Assembly (NCBI GenBank): GCA_020073495.1
Contig: JAIQFD010000007.1
Span: 67,891-131,890 of the forward strand
Direction: 5' to 3'
DNA length: 64,000 nt
From: Terriglobia bacterium
GTDB lineage: Bacteria > Acidobacteriota > Terriglobia > Terriglobales > Acidobacteriaceae
Position 1 is the first letter of the stretch, and each line of letters starts with the position of its first letter. Of this stretch, positions 25,156 to 34,316 are shown in pieces. Below the pieces are notes generated by a model, which saw only the letters and a program-made list of their open reading frames with translations, made no database searches and was not told the DNA's origin. A program made the translations under genes and the position numbers.

Positions 25156-26411
25156 AGTTTCGCATTTCCTGGCTGGCCTGCGTGCTGGCACTGACCATCG
25201 CTGCTCCCGCGGCCACGCTCACCGGCAAGGTCACCAATGGCACCACAAAAAAGCCGCAGGGCGGGGACGATGTCGTTCTGCTGGCGCTCTCGCAGGGCAT
25301 GCAGGAAGCGGCACGCACCAAGGTGTCGGCGAGCGGAGATTTCAAGTTCGACGTCACCGACGACGGCGGTCCCCACCTGGTGCGGGTGAATCACCGGGGC
25401 GTTAACTACTTCGCGATGGTGCCGCCGGGCACCACGACCGCAGACGTGCAGGTGTTTGAAGCGGCGTCCAAGGTCGAAGGCATTGCCGGCACGGTCAACA
25501 TCATGCGCCTCCAAGCGGTGGATGGCACGCTCCAGGTCACCGAACTGTACGCCGTGCGAAACATGTCGGAGCCCCCGCGCACCCAGATGAGCGACCAGGC
25601 ATTCGAGTTCTATTTGCCGGAAGGCGCGCAGGTCGAAGGCTCGCTGGCCCAAGGGCCGGGCGGGCAGCCGGTGAATTCCGCCCCCGTGCCCCAGAGCGAG
25701 AAAAGCCGCTATGCCTTCGTCTTCCCGCTGCGCCCCGGGGAAACGCGATTTCAGGTTTCTTATCACGTTCCCTACGCCGGTCAGGCGACGATCACACCGC
25801 GGCCGCTCGTTTCCTTCGAACACCTGGTCGTGATGCTGCCGTCGTCGATGAAGTTCCAGCCCGCAGCGGGAGCGCATTTCCAGCCTATGCCCTCGGAGAA
25901 CGGCGCTGAGGTGCGAGTCTCGAGCAGCATCAAGCCCGGCGATAAACTTGCGTTCACGGTCTCCGGGACGGGACAGATCCAGGAAACGGAAGAGGCCTCG
26001 GCCGGACGGAGCGGCGGGCCGGCGGCCCAGCGCGGACGTCCGGGCGGAGGACTGGGCGCGCCCGAGGAGACACCTGACCCGCTTCATCAGTATCGCTGGT
26101 TCATTCTCGGCGGATTGGCCGTGGTGCTCGCCGTGGGCGCGTTTTGGGCCACGACGCGTCAGCCGGCCCAGCCGGCGGAAGCTCCTGCACGCGCCGCTGT
26201 CCGAGAGTTGCCACCCTCGTTGGCGCCGGCGCGGCCCAGTCCGAGCAGCAGCAACGGCAATCCTCTTCTCGATGCCCTGAAAGAAGAACTGTTCCAACTC
26301 GAGATGGACCGCCACCATGGACGCATCTCGCAGCAGGAGTACGCCCAGGCGCGAGCCGCCCTGGACGTCACCATCCAGCGCGCCGCAGCACGGCAAGCCG
26401 GCAAGAGCTGA
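25152..26411 (+). CDS. Secreted/membrane protein with carboxypeptidase-regulatory-like domain
   Basis: GTG start, 419 residues. A signal peptide (LACVLALTIAAPAATL) is followed by a beta-sandwich domain (TGKVTNGTTKKPQGGDDVVL), a long extracytoplasmic region rich in beta strands, a Pro/Gly linker, a membrane helix (WFILGGLAVVLAVGAFWAT) and a cytoplasmic helical tail (LKEELFQLEMDRHHGRISQQ) of the kind seen at the end of CcmI-like proteins. It overlaps the previous gene by 4 bp, so it belongs to the ccm operon. The exact role is unknown. Confidence 0.8.
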   Translation: MKFRISWLACVLALTIAAPAATLTGKVTNGTTKKPQGGDDVVLLALSQGMQEAARTKVSASGDFKFDVTDDGGPHLVRVNHRGVNYFAMVPPGTTTADVQVFEAASKVEGIAGTVNIMRLQAVDGTLQVTELYAVRNMSEPPRTQMSDQAFEFYLPEGAQVEGSLAQGPGGQPVNSAPVPQSEKSRYAFVFPLRPGETRFQVSYHVPYAGQATITPRPLVSFEHLVVMLPSSMKFQPAAGAHFQPMPSENGAEVRVSSSIKPGDKLAFTVSGTGQIQETEEASAGRSGGPAAQRGRPGGGLGAPEETPDPLHQYRWFILGGLAVVLAVGAFWATTRQPAQPAEAPARAAVRELPPSLAPARPSPSSSNGNPLLDALKEELFQLEMDRHHGRISQQEYAQARAALDVTIQRAAARQAGKS

Positions 26412-26495
26412 GCGGCGGCTCCGACGGCGGGAATGCCGCGGCTTCCTTCTCGAATCTCCCGCCGTCCGATAGCATCTACATAGACAGGCAAACTT

Positions 26496-27356
26496 ATGGC
26501 AAACGGACTCAAAACCGCCGCCCTGCTGGGCCTACTTACTGGATTGTTTCTGCTCGCCGGCGAATGGCTGGGCGGCCGGAACGGACTGTACTACGGGCTA
26601 GTGTTCGCTGGGGTCATGAATTTTGTCTCGTACTTTTTCTCCGACAAGATCGCGCTGGCGGCGTCCAATGCCCAGCCGGTCACGCGCGAGCAACTGCCGC
26701 GCGTCTATGAAGTGGTGGAGCGGCTGACCCAAAAGGTCGGCCTGCCGATGCCCAGGATCTACGTGATCCCCAACGAGTCGCCCAACGCCTTCGCTACCGG
26801 GCGCAATCCGGCGCACGCCGCAGTGGCGGTCACCGAGGGCATCCTTACCCTGCTCAGTGACGAGGAGCTGGAAGGCGTGCTGGCACATGAACTCGGACAC
26901 GTGCGCAATCGAGACATTCTCACCAGCTCGATCGCCGCGACCCTGGCGGGCGCCATCACTCTGCTGGCCCGAATGGCATACTGGGGCGCGTTGTTCGGAG
27001 GAATGGGAGGTCGTGAGGAACGCGACCGCGGTGGCGGCCTGGGCGCGTTGTTCATGCTCATTCTCGCGCCCATCGCAGCCATGCTCATCCAGCTCGCCGT
27101 GTCGCGCTCCCGCGAGTACGAGGCTGACCACACCGGCGCGGAGTTCACCGGAAATCCGTACGCCCTGGCCAGCGCGCTACAGAAGCTGGATGCATGCTCA
27201 AAACGCATCCCGATGGCCGCATCGCCCTCGACGGCGCATCTGTACATCGTCCAACCACTGCTGGGGATGGATTTTGCCAGCCTGTTCTCGACCCATCCGC
27301 CTATCGCCAAGCGCATCGAGCGCCTCACCGGGCGGCCGGCGGAGCTCCAGTACTAA
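26496..27356 (+). CDS. htpX: HtpX-type M48 zinc metalloprotease
   Basis: A 286-residue protein of the usual HtpX length. Two N-terminal helices, the zinc motif HELGH (LAHELGHVRNRDIL), two central hydrophobic helices and the third ligand region SREYEADHTGAEF are all present. HtpX cuts misfolded inner-membrane proteins on the cytoplasmic side. It starts 84 bp after the ccm operon and may be read from its own promoter. Confidence 0.93.
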   Translation: MANGLKTAALLGLLTGLFLLAGEWLGGRNGLYYGLVFAGVMNFVSYFFSDKIALAASNAQPVTREQLPRVYEVVERLTQKVGLPMPRIYVIPNESPNAFATGRNPAHAAVAVTEGILTLLSDEELEGVLAHELGHVRNRDILTSSIAATLAGAITLLARMAYWGALFGGMGGREERDRGGGLGALFMLILAPIAAMLIQLAVSRSREYEADHTGAEFTGNPYALASALQKLDACSKRIPMAASPSTAHLYIVQPLLGMDFASLFSTHPPIAKRIERLTGRPAELQY

Positions 27357-27368
27357 CGGCAGGAGGTC

Positions 27369-27391
27369 GGGAGTCAGTAGTCAGGAGTCGG
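27369..27391 (+). repeat. Heptamer array between htpX and moxR
   Basis: Three 7-bp units (GGGAGTC, AGTAGTC, AGGAGTC) follow AGGAGGTC, 13 bp after the htpX stop. Confidence 0.75.
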
Positions 27392-27415
27392 CAAGGACGA
27401 TAAAATCCTGAGCAG

Positions 27416-28375
27416 ATGCATCCGTCCACTACGCCAGCAAAAGCCACGCAAGCTTCTCAACTCGAGGCAGAACTGCGCAAGATCATCCGCGGGCAGCAGG
27501 AGATCCTGCGGCTGGCGCTGGTCGCGGTCTTCGCCCGAGGGCACCTGCTGATCGAAGGCGTCCCCGGCGTGGGCAAGACCACGCTGGCGCACGCCTTGGC
27601 CCGCGCCCTGGACTGCACATTCCAGCGCATCCAGTTCACCAGCGACATGTTGCCCAGCGACGTGGTGGGCATCTCCATCTATTCCGCCATCGAGCAGAAA
27701 TTCGAATTCAAGCCTGGCCCGGTGTTCGCCAACGTGCTGCTGGCCGACGAGATCAATCGCACCACGCCCAAGACGCAGTCGGCGCTGCTGGAGGCCATGA
27801 ACGAAGGCCAAGTCAGCGTGGACGGCCACTCGCATGCACTCCCTCACCCCTTCCTGGTGGTGGCAACGCAGAACCCTGTGGAGCACCACGGGACGTATCC
27901 GCTGCCGGAGTCGCAACTCGACCGCTTCCTGATGCGCGTGCGCATGGGCTATCCAGAGCCGGACAGCGAGCGCGAGATCCTGCGCTCGGAGGTGGGCGCG
28001 GCACAGCTCGACACAGTGCGTCCGGCGATGAATGCGACCGACGTCACGGCTGTGCAGGAGGAGGTCAAGAACGTCCGCGTCGACGACGCGCTGGCCGACT
28101 ATGCATTGCAGATCGTCCGCCGTACGCGCGAGTCGGAGTCGCTCACTCTGGGCGTCTCGCCGCGGGGCTCGCTCATGCTCTACCGCGCCGCCCAGGCCAT
28201 GGCCTACCTCGACGGCCGCAACTTCTGCATCCCGGAAGACTTCAAGACGCTTGCTGTCCCGGTCTTCGCCCACCGCGTGGTGGTCAACGCGCGTTACTCC
28301 TCGACGCTCAAGAAATCCGAACAGTCGGAGCAGATCCTGCGCGAGATCGTGGAGGGCGTGCCCGTCCCCGTCTGA
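27416..28375 (+). CDS. MoxR-family AAA ATPase
   Basis: A 319-residue protein with Walker A GVPGVGKTT, Walker B LLADEINR, a sensor region (VVATQNPVEHHGTYPLPE) and the C-terminal lid. MoxR ATPases act as chaperones that activate or assemble partner complexes, often with VWA and DUF58 proteins. Here the usual DUF58 gene is missing; the next gene is a DUF4149 membrane protein. A secreted VWFA-domain protein exists at 38314 but is not linked. Confidence 0.92.
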   Translation: MHPSTTPAKATQASQLEAELRKIIRGQQEILRLALVAVFARGHLLIEGVPGVGKTTLAHALARALDCTFQRIQFTSDMLPSDVVGISIYSAIEQKFEFKPGPVFANVLLADEINRTTPKTQSALLEAMNEGQVSVDGHSHALPHPFLVVATQNPVEHHGTYPLPESQLDRFLMRVRMGYPEPDSEREILRSEVGAAQLDTVRPAMNATDVTAVQEEVKNVRVDDALADYALQIVRRTRESESLTLGVSPRGSLMLYRAAQAMAYLDGRNFCIPEDFKTLAVPVFAHRVVVNARYSSTLKKSEQSEQILREIVEGVPVPV

Positions 28376-28397
28376 TTTCCGCAGGTAAGATAGCTTC

Positions 28398-28874
28398 ATG
28401 GCGATCGTACGATTTCTGATGCTGCTCTCGCTGGTGGCTTGGCTGGGCGGCATCATCTTCTTTTCCTTCGTGGTCGCGCCCACGGTGTTCAGCGTGCTTC
28501 CCACGCGACACCTGGCGGGATCGGTGGTCACGCGCTCCCTGGCCGCGTTGCACTGGATGGGGCTGGTATCGGGCGTCGTGTTCGCGATCACCTCGATGAT
28601 CTGGACCCGCGCCACGCACGGTGCGGCGCAGCCCTTCGCCGCCCGCCACATCGTCGTTTACGCCATGCTGGCGCTGACGCTGGCATCGCAGTTCGGGGTC
28701 TCGCCCAGGATGCAGGCGCTGCGCGCCGGCATGGGGCAGATCGACGACGTCGCGCAGGACGATCCACGCAGGGTCGAATTCAACCAGCTGCACGCGTGGT
28801 CCACGCGCTTGGAAGGCGGTGTCTTCTTTTTGGGGCTGGCCCTGCTGTTTCTGACCGCCCGTCGGCTGTCGTGA
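28398..28874 (+). CDS. DUF4149 membrane protein
   Basis: A 158-residue protein with four membrane helices (FLMLLSLVAWLGGIIFFSF, then MGLVSGVVFAITSM, HIVVYAMLALTLAS and GGVFFLGLALLFLT). The GG-x-x-FF start and conserved P-T-V-F match DUF4149/TMEM205-like proteins of unknown role. It starts 22 bp after moxR, probably in the same transcript. Confidence 0.85.
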   Translation: MAIVRFLMLLSLVAWLGGIIFFSFVVAPTVFSVLPTRHLAGSVVTRSLAALHWMGLVSGVVFAITSMIWTRATHGAAQPFAARHIVVYAMLALTLASQFGVSPRMQALRAGMGQIDDVAQDDPRRVEFNQLHAWSTRLEGGVFFLGLALLFLTARRLS

Positions 28875-28941
28875 GTTTGAATTCTGGCCGCCCTGGAGAC
28901 AGAAGCGACGATCAGCCGCACCCCCCCCGGCCCGCTCAGCA

Positions 28942-28988
28942 GGCGAACGAAAAGCGCAAACTTGTGCTAAGGGCTGTTATCGCCAGTT
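28942..28988 (-). repeat. 47-bp dispersed repeat, copy A
   Basis: On the minus strand this contains GATAACAGCCCTTAGCACAA followed by GTTTGCGCTTTTCG. It matches four other copies in the window (31827, 32412/34531, 42673, 43280) and lies just after DUF4149, facing copy B across two genes. Confidence 0.85.
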
Positions 28989-29109
28989 AGTTTGCCTTAT
29001 TGGGAGCGGTGCCCCTAACCTCGTCATTTGCCCAAGTCGTGCCAAGTGACCACGCTCACTGACAGGCGTCCTTTGGGCCGGGTAGGGTTACGGGCGGTTC
29101 GGTACTGAA

Positions 29110-29976
29110 ATGGAGCAACCCTCCCAGACTGCCGCCCCCCCACGCATCAGCGGCCCCTGGTTGTGGGCGTTCCGGATCATGTACGGCGCGCTGTTGCTGT
29201 GGGCGCTGGGGGCTGTTGGGTTGGAGGTTCTTCAGTCAGGTGGTCCCGGGCGAAACTCACTGCTGCTCTTCTTCTGCCTTGCCGGCCCATTCGCTTTCAT
29301 CCTTTGGATGGCCCGTAGCAATCCGCCGCACAGAAGCTCCCTGGTCGTTGCCATCGTCGTGAGTTTTCTTGCCCTAGCGGCAGACTTGTTTGGGACGGTG
29401 GCGTTAGGCAGTTTCCCTAGATATCCGGAACTCTACCTGCCGGTACTCGGGGTGCTGGCGTATATGCTGGTGCCCGTCCGTATCCTGTACGGGATGTCGG
29501 CCGAGCCGAGGCCCCGACGCCTAGTGGTTATCCCGAGCATCGCAGTCGTCGTGGCCGTGGCGCTTGCCTTCGTACTGTCCGCCAGGAGGCCTCGCGGCCA
29601 CTCCATGAACGACTCCTCCGCGGTCGGATCAGTGCGCAGCATCAACACTGCCCAAGTGACCTACCAGTCCACGTACCCGAGCGTCGGCTTCACCTGTGAT
29701 CTGAAGGCGCTGGGGCCGCCGGCGTCGGGGCCACCGAGCGCCCAGGCGGCCGACCTCCTTGATTCCGTCCTGACCAGCGGCACGAAGAGTGGATTCACCT
29801 TCCGGCTCACCCAATGTTCCGGAACGCCGGCCACCACCTATCGCTCGGTCGCAGTACCCATCAGGGTCGGCGAGACTGGGATTCGCGCCTTCTGCAGCGA
29901 CGAATCAGGCGACATCCGGTTCAGCGAGGATGGCAGCGGCGACCACTGCCTTCAGTCCGGCACGCCCTTGGAGTAG
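29110..29976 (+). CDS. Membrane protein with pilin-like C-terminal domain
   Basis: A 288-residue protein. Residues about 15-165 hold five membrane helices (FRIMYGALLLWALGAVGLEV and others). The C-terminal part begins VGSVRSINTAQVTYQSTYP and continues as a small beta domain with paired cysteines (FTCDL, TQCSG, FCSDE, HCLQS). The SINTAQVTYQ motif is typical of acidobacterial type IV pilin-like proteins, normally placed right after the N-terminal pilin helix. Here it follows a polytopic domain, so this looks like a fusion. Role unknown. Confidence 0.75.
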   Translation: MEQPSQTAAPPRISGPWLWAFRIMYGALLLWALGAVGLEVLQSGGPGRNSLLLFFCLAGPFAFILWMARSNPPHRSSLVVAIVVSFLALAADLFGTVALGSFPRYPELYLPVLGVLAYMLVPVRILYGMSAEPRPRRLVVIPSIAVVVAVALAFVLSARRPRGHSMNDSSAVGSVRSINTAQVTYQSTYPSVGFTCDLKALGPPASGPPSAQAADLLDSVLTSGTKSGFTFRLTQCSGTPATTYRSVAVPIRVGETGIRAFCSDESGDIRFSEDGSGDHCLQSGTPLE

Positions 29977-30004
29977 CCACCCGATGTACCGTTCTGGCAT
30001 TCGT

Positions 30005-31654
30005 TCATAAAGCCATCCCGTCCCGCCTCGAACCCGACATGCGGGCGCGTACGAGTACCACAACGATGATCGTAAGCGCGCCAGCCACCCAGAGATGCCA
30101 GTAATGAAGAAGGATCCTTCTCGTCAGGGACGCAGGGGTGACCTGCACGTCAATGACGCGTACCGACAGCAGACGATTCCTTGCCGCTTCACCCAAGCCG
30201 GGCTTCAAGCGCAAGGACGCCTCCACGGCGAGGGATTGCTTGCCCGGGCTGGTGGGCGTGACGTTCCACGCCCACAGGGTATGCCCATCCCATTCGATAC
30301 GCTGTTCGGCGTCGTTCAGCGCCTTAATGTCGAATCCCGAGCCTTTCAACACAACTGTCAGGAGCGGCCCATCCCCAATCTGCTCGACCTGCTCCGTACC
30401 GCGGCCAGGGAACCTTTTGGCTGCATAGGGCTCCCTCCTCTGGTCTAAACCTACTTGGATGCGTTCGGTTTTACCCACCGCCATCTTCGTGGGCGAGTTG
30501 TCGTAAAGACAATCTTGCAGGAACCGCTCCACCATCTTCTTGCCGGGACCATCAGCTTTGATTTGCTGCGCCTTCGCGAAGGCGGCCATCGCCTCACGGA
30601 TGTTCCGGCTTTGGGCCAGTTCGCTGCCCACTGCCATTGCATTTTGGTACTGCTTGATCTTGTTCACCAGGTCCAGAGCTTCGCCAGCCTTTGAACTTGA
30701 GCCAGGAACCTGACTCAGAGCCACCCTCGCGGCGATGAAATTGTTCGTGCTGTATGCCGTCTTCCCCTCCTGCAGCTTTAGTGATGCGATCGACTCAAAG
30801 TCGCCTCGAATCCTCACCGGCAGGGGCTTCACTGTAAGTAACTGCGCAAGTATCTGCTGGGCGTCGTCGTACCGTTTGCAGCCGGGCTCAATGGCCTTCA
30901 GCGTCTGCTGAGCATCAGCAAACTTGTTCTGGCCGAGGAGCTTCGAGGCTTCGTAGAAGCGAGTGTCGCAGCGCGCGTATTCGTTCGACGCTTCCCTCTT
31001 CATGGCCGAGCACAGCATCTTGGCCTGCGGATAGCTCGGGTCCATGTCGGCGAGCGGGCAGTAGGCGTCCCTCGCCTCGTAGAACCTGCCCGCTGCTGCG
31101 GCCGCATCGCCCTTCTTCTTCAGGTTGTTCTCCTGGACGGCTCGGTCATTCATGGCCGAGCACAACGCCTTGGCCTGCGGATCGTTCGGGTACATGCGGG
31201 CGAGCTGGCAGTATGCGTCCCTCGCCTCGAAGCGCGTGCCTGCGGCGGCGGCATCGCCTTTCTTCTTCAGAAGGACAACCTGGTCGGCTCGGTCATTCAA
31301 GGCCGAGCACATCATCTTGGCCTGCGGATCGTTCGGGTACATGCGGGCGAGCTGGCAGTAAGCATCCCTCGCCTCGAAGAGCCTGCCTGCGGTGGCGGCA
31401 ACATCGCCTTTATTCTTCAGAAGGACAACCTGGCCGGCTCGGTCATTCATGGCCGAGCACATCGTCTTGGCCTGCGGATCGTTCGGGGACATGCGGGCGA
31501 GCTGGCAGTATGCGTCCCTCGCCTCGAAGAGCCTGCCTGCGGCGGCGGCGGCATCGCCCTTCTTCTTCAGGTCGTCCTTCTGGTCGGCCCGGACAGCTAG
31601 CGGCACCAGGGCCAGCAGGACCAGCAGCATCCAGATTCGCCCTTTACTCGGCAT
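30005..31654 (-). CDS. Secreted repeat protein with C-terminal membrane anchor
   Basis: ATG 31654 gives 549 residues with a signal peptide (IWMLLVLLALVPLAVRAD). Residues about 25-225 hold four near-identical repeats of 49-50 residues (core FEARDAYCQLARMYPNDPQA), each TPR-like with conserved Cys pairs. A second helical region and an Ig-like beta domain follow, and the protein ends with a membrane helix (LWVAGALTIIVVVLV) and a basic tail. The near identity of the repeats (147-150 bp at DNA level) points to recent expansion. It converges on the pilin-tailed gene. Probably a periplasmic scaffold. Confidence 0.8.
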   Translation of the reverse strand: MPSKGRIWMLLVLLALVPLAVRADQKDDLKKKGDAAAAAGRLFEARDAYCQLARMSPNDPQAKTMCSAMNDRAGQVVLLKNKGDVAATAGRLFEARDAYCQLARMYPNDPQAKMMCSALNDRADQVVLLKKKGDAAAAGTRFEARDAYCQLARMYPNDPQAKALCSAMNDRAVQENNLKKKGDAAAAAGRFYEARDAYCPLADMDPSYPQAKMLCSAMKREASNEYARCDTRFYEASKLLGQNKFADAQQTLKAIEPGCKRYDDAQQILAQLLTVKPLPVRIRGDFESIASLKLQEGKTAYSTNNFIAARVALSQVPGSSSKAGEALDLVNKIKQYQNAMAVGSELAQSRNIREAMAAFAKAQQIKADGPGKKMVERFLQDCLYDNSPTKMAVGKTERIQVGLDQRREPYAAKRFPGRGTEQVEQIGDGPLLTVVLKGSGFDIKALNDAEQRIEWDGHTLWAWNVTPTSPGKQSLAVEASLRLKPGLGEAARNRLLSVRVIDVQVTPASLTRRILLHYWHLWVAGALTIIVVVLVRARMSGSRRDGMAL

Positions 31655-31957
31655 TGACGATCTTCTCCAAGTCCAGCTTCTCGACGATGCGGTAATGTGA
31701 AAGGGTGGCCTGCATGGGAGGCCTCTCCTCACGGCCCGCCCGGATCCGGTCCCGAAGCTGCGTAAACGGTAGTGTTGGTTGGAGTTTTCGGCAGTGACGG
31801 TGGTCACGCGGCAGAGTATCCGCGCCTAACTGTTGATAAATCGTCTTATCACAAGTGTGCGCTTTTCCTTCGCCACCAGTGCCCTCTTGTGGCCGCCGTG
31901 GGGGCTTTTTCGTGCTGCCGACAGGCTAGGCTGCACGCCTCTATTGGGGACCCAAGG
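31655..31957. other. Intergenic region with dispersed repeat
   Basis: No gene is seen. It holds copy B of the 47-bp repeat (31827-31873) and the upstream region of the repeat protein. Confidence 0.55.
31827..31873 (+). repeat. 47-bp dispersed repeat, copy B
   Basis: It reads AACTGTTGATAAATCG, then a CTTATCACAAGTGTGCGC core and CTTTTCCTTCGCC. It is inverted relative to copy A and in the same direction as copy C. Confidence 0.88.
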
Positions 31958-32299
31958 TTACTTGGTGAAGGCCGCGATGGCGGTGGCTTCGTCGTCCTTG
32001 ACGTCGAAGACGGTGTCCAGCTTGGTCATCCGGAGCAGATCGTGCACTTTCTTGGTCAGGTTGAGCAGCTTTAGCTCGCCGCCCTGGTCACGGACGGTGT
32101 TGAAGGCGCTGACCAACCCGCCGATCCCCGAGCTGTCCATGTAGGTGACCTCGCCGAGGTTGAGCAAGATCTTCTTGTTGCCCTTGCCGACCAGCTCGCG
32201 GATGGTGTCGCGCAGGGCAACGCTGCTCTCGCCGAGGGTGATGCGTCCGCTCAGGTCCACGATGGTGATGGTATCCATCTGCCGTGTGCTCGCCTTCAT
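31958..32299 (-). CDS. STAS-domain anti-sigma factor antagonist
   Basis: ATG 32299 gives 113 residues. The STAS fold is complete, with the phosphorylatable Ser in VTYMDSSGIGGLVSAF, as in SpoIIAA/RsbV. Such proteins, when dephosphorylated, bind an anti-sigma kinase and free the sigma factor. No kinase or phosphatase partner is adjacent, which is common for stand-alone STAS genes. Confidence 0.9.
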   Translation of the reverse strand: MKASTRQMDTITIVDLSGRITLGESSVALRDTIRELVGKGNKKILLNLGEVTYMDSSGIGGLVSAFNTVRDQGGELKLLNLTKKVHDLLRMTKLDTVFDVKDDEATAIAAFTK

Positions 32300-32411
32300 C
32301 GTCACTTGGAATCCCCCTTGGTGTCCGCTTCGCTGCCGGTTCCAGGGTGCGGAACCGCACCTCCGCAAGAAGCTGCGAGTCCAAGGCGCGATTATGGCAC
32401 TTCAGGGCCAT

Positions 32412-32435
32412 AACTTCCGATAAATCGCCTTAGCA
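32412..32435 (+). repeat. 47-bp dispersed repeat, copy C (left half)
   Basis: AACTTCCGATAAATCG followed by CCTTAGCA. The rest of this copy lies at 34531-34553, beyond the inserted IS. The last eight bases are the target duplication. Confidence 0.88.
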
Positions 32436-32456
32436 CACGATTATTTACTTGACGTA
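32436..32456 (+). repeat. IS left terminal inverted repeat with inward promoter
   Basis: It contains TTGACG (32449-32454), a possible -35 box; 17 bases further in lies CATCGT as a weak -10. It would drive the Ntn-hydrolase gene. Confidence 0.85.
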
Positions 32457-32548
32457 CCGACGGCTTCGCGCCATCGTGTGCCTAGCGGGGCTGGCCTATG
32501 ATTAGGCGACCCCCCAAAAAGTGCTGGCGACCCCGCCGGGAGCGCGAT

Positions 32549-33472
32549 ATGACGGTTTGCATAGCGGCATCGTGCGAGAGCGGCAAGCGAGTGGTAGCTG
32601 CGACCGATGGGCGTCTTTCCTTCGCAGGCATAGCTGCCGATGCGATGCTAGGAAAAATGCTCTGGAAGGTCACACCGCAAGACGAATGGCTGTTTCTCTT
32701 TGCTGGCGAACCCTCGAATACCAAAGCGATTTTTGAGGAAATGTACTGGGCGGCGGACGGTGCCTCGCTGACTCGCGAAAACATCCAGAAGATAACGCTT
32801 GAAGGCTATCAGAGACGATGGGCTAAGTTTAGCTCTTTTGCCGCGCTCGCCCCCTATGACATGGATCTGGCCAAGTTTAAGGCAGAAGGCCGCGCACAAT
32901 TAGGGGAGCAAGAATGTACCCGCATCTCGCGGCAGATTGCCGAACGCGCTGTGTATTTTGAAGAGCAGCTTTTGGTGATTGGATGGGGCAAGTCCGAGTA
33001 TGCGGCTATGCTTTACGAGGTAAGCCCAGACGGAGACCGCGATCATGCCCTGGCGGGGATTGCCGCGATAGGCACAGGCGCAGAGGTGGCAGCCTCAACC
33101 CTTCTACTGCTCGGCCAGACGAAAGACAGCACACTTGCCGAAACGCTTTATTGCGTTGCTGCCGCAAAATTCGCCGCCGAGAAGTCGCAGGGAGACGACG
33201 TTGGTAAACAACACACAGCCATGTGCATCACGCGGAAAAGAACGCCAGAGGACAAGGGCAAGAACATCGTTGCGGAACACGTTCCCGAGGACGGGATAGC
33301 AATATTGCGGGAGGTATGGGAACGATACGGGAGACCGCGAATACCAATGAATGAGGGATGGAACGCAATTGCGGGCGTGGTGAAGAAACTTGGATTTGAA
33401 GCTGGCGTGAGTCCGTGGCGAATAAACGAGATTAGGCAGTTAGCCGCTCGAATGTCAGAGCCGGGGCGGTAA
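32549..33472 (+). CDS. Proteasome-like Ntn-hydrolase family protein (IS passenger)
   Basis: ATG 32549 is preceded by GGGAG at a 6-base spacing and gives 307 residues. The start MTVCIAASCESGKRVVAATD resembles proteasome beta/HslV-like Ntn hydrolases, with Thr2 exposed if Met is removed; a later Gly-rich strand (AGIAAIGTGAEVAAST) fits the fold. The C-terminal ~90 residues are not recognised. Its 3' end overlaps the transposase 3' end by 41 bp. The substrate is unknown, and a protease role is inferred from fold only. Confidence 0.72.
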   Translation: MTVCIAASCESGKRVVAATDGRLSFAGIAADAMLGKMLWKVTPQDEWLFLFAGEPSNTKAIFEEMYWAADGASLTRENIQKITLEGYQRRWAKFSSFAALAPYDMDLAKFKAEGRAQLGEQECTRISRQIAERAVYFEEQLLVIGWGKSEYAAMLYEVSPDGDRDHALAGIAAIGTGAEVAASTLLLLGQTKDSTLAETLYCVAAAKFAAEKSQGDDVGKQHTAMCITRKRTPEDKGKNIVAEHVPEDGIAILREVWERYGRPRIPMNEGWNAIAGVVKKLGFEAGVSPWRINEIRQLAARMSEPGR

Positions 33473-34316
33473 CCATGTGGCGCAGCGTATCGAGGAATAG
33501 ATCGTGATTCTTGCGGCGGTTAAACCGGAACGTCATTTCATCCAAGTAGGCGGGGAGATGTTTCGCGCTGACCTTGTGCCACGTTCCCATGATGCCGCGC
33601 TTCAAAAGGGAGAAAGCGTTTTCGACGGTGTTGGTGTACACATCGCCCCGCACGTACACCTTGTCGCGGTGCCGGATGGTTTTGTGTTTAGACCCGTGGA
33701 CTCCTGCTCTAATCATTGCCTTGGGGTATGCGGGCAGTTCATCGGTGACCATCACTTCCACGTCAGCGCTGACGTTCTCTGTGATGTACTTCGCCAGCGT
33801 GCCGCTCTTGGCGTCGGAAGCATGAAAGAATCGCAGATCGCCGCCGCGCTGCCGGATGCCGATAACGATTTCCTTGTTCTTTTTGCTGCCCCAATTGCCG
33901 CGCTCTTTGCCGCCAACATAGGTTTCGTCCATCTCGACCGTGCCATCCAACATGGGGCGCACTTCCTTCATCGCGGCGCGGATGCGGTGGCACAGATACC
34001 AAGCCGTTTTGTAACTCACACCAATCGTGCGCTTCATCTGATTTGCAGAAAATCCCTTGCGCGCCTCGACCAAGAGCAGCACAGCGGTGAACCACGTTTG
34101 CAGCGGCAGGTGGGAATCGTTAAAGATCGTGCCAGCCGTAACCGAAAAGTGATATTCGCACTCCGCGCAATCGAACTGCTTGTTCGCCGTAATCCACGAA
34201 ATCTTTTGGCCGTGGCAGCGCGGACACTCAACCCCGCGCGGCCAGCGCAACTTAACAAGGGCCTCGCGGCATTTTTCGTCAGTATCAAATAAGTGCTGTA
34301 CGTCTAGGAGAGTCAT
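33432..34316 (-). CDS. IS1595-family (ISXO2-like) transposase
   Basis: A 294-residue protein. The N-terminal zinc ribbon (CPRCHGQK ... CAEC) is followed by the helical DNA-binding region and the DDE-type catalytic domain: Asp in MDETYVGGKERGN, Asp in VMVTDELPAYP, and the C-terminal VENAFSLLKRG. It overlaps the Ntn gene at the 3' end, and its ATG shares bases with the ATG of the small divergent ORF (34314-34317). The promoter is probably TTGACG-17-TATCGT reading inward from the right terminal repeat. Confidence 0.95.
   Translation of the reverse strand: MTLLDVQHLFDTDEKCREALVKLRWPRGVECPRCHGQKISWITANKQFDCAECEYHFSVTAGTIFNDSHLPLQTWFTAVLLLVEARKGFSANQMKRTIGVSYKTAWYLCHRIRAAMKEVRPMLDGTVEMDETYVGGKERGNWGSKKNKEIVIGIRQRGGDLRFFHASDAKSGTLAKYITENVSADVEVMVTDELPAYPKAMIRAGVHGSKHKTIRHRDKVYVRGDVYTNTVENAFSLLKRGIMGTWHKVSAKHLPAYLDEMTFRFNRRKNHDLFLDTLRHMVTAPALTFERLTA

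Noticed and set aside
33504-34292. 262-codon plus-strand frame over the transposase
   Set aside because: Shadow of the IS1595 transposase, which has zinc-ribbon and DDE motifs on the minus strand.
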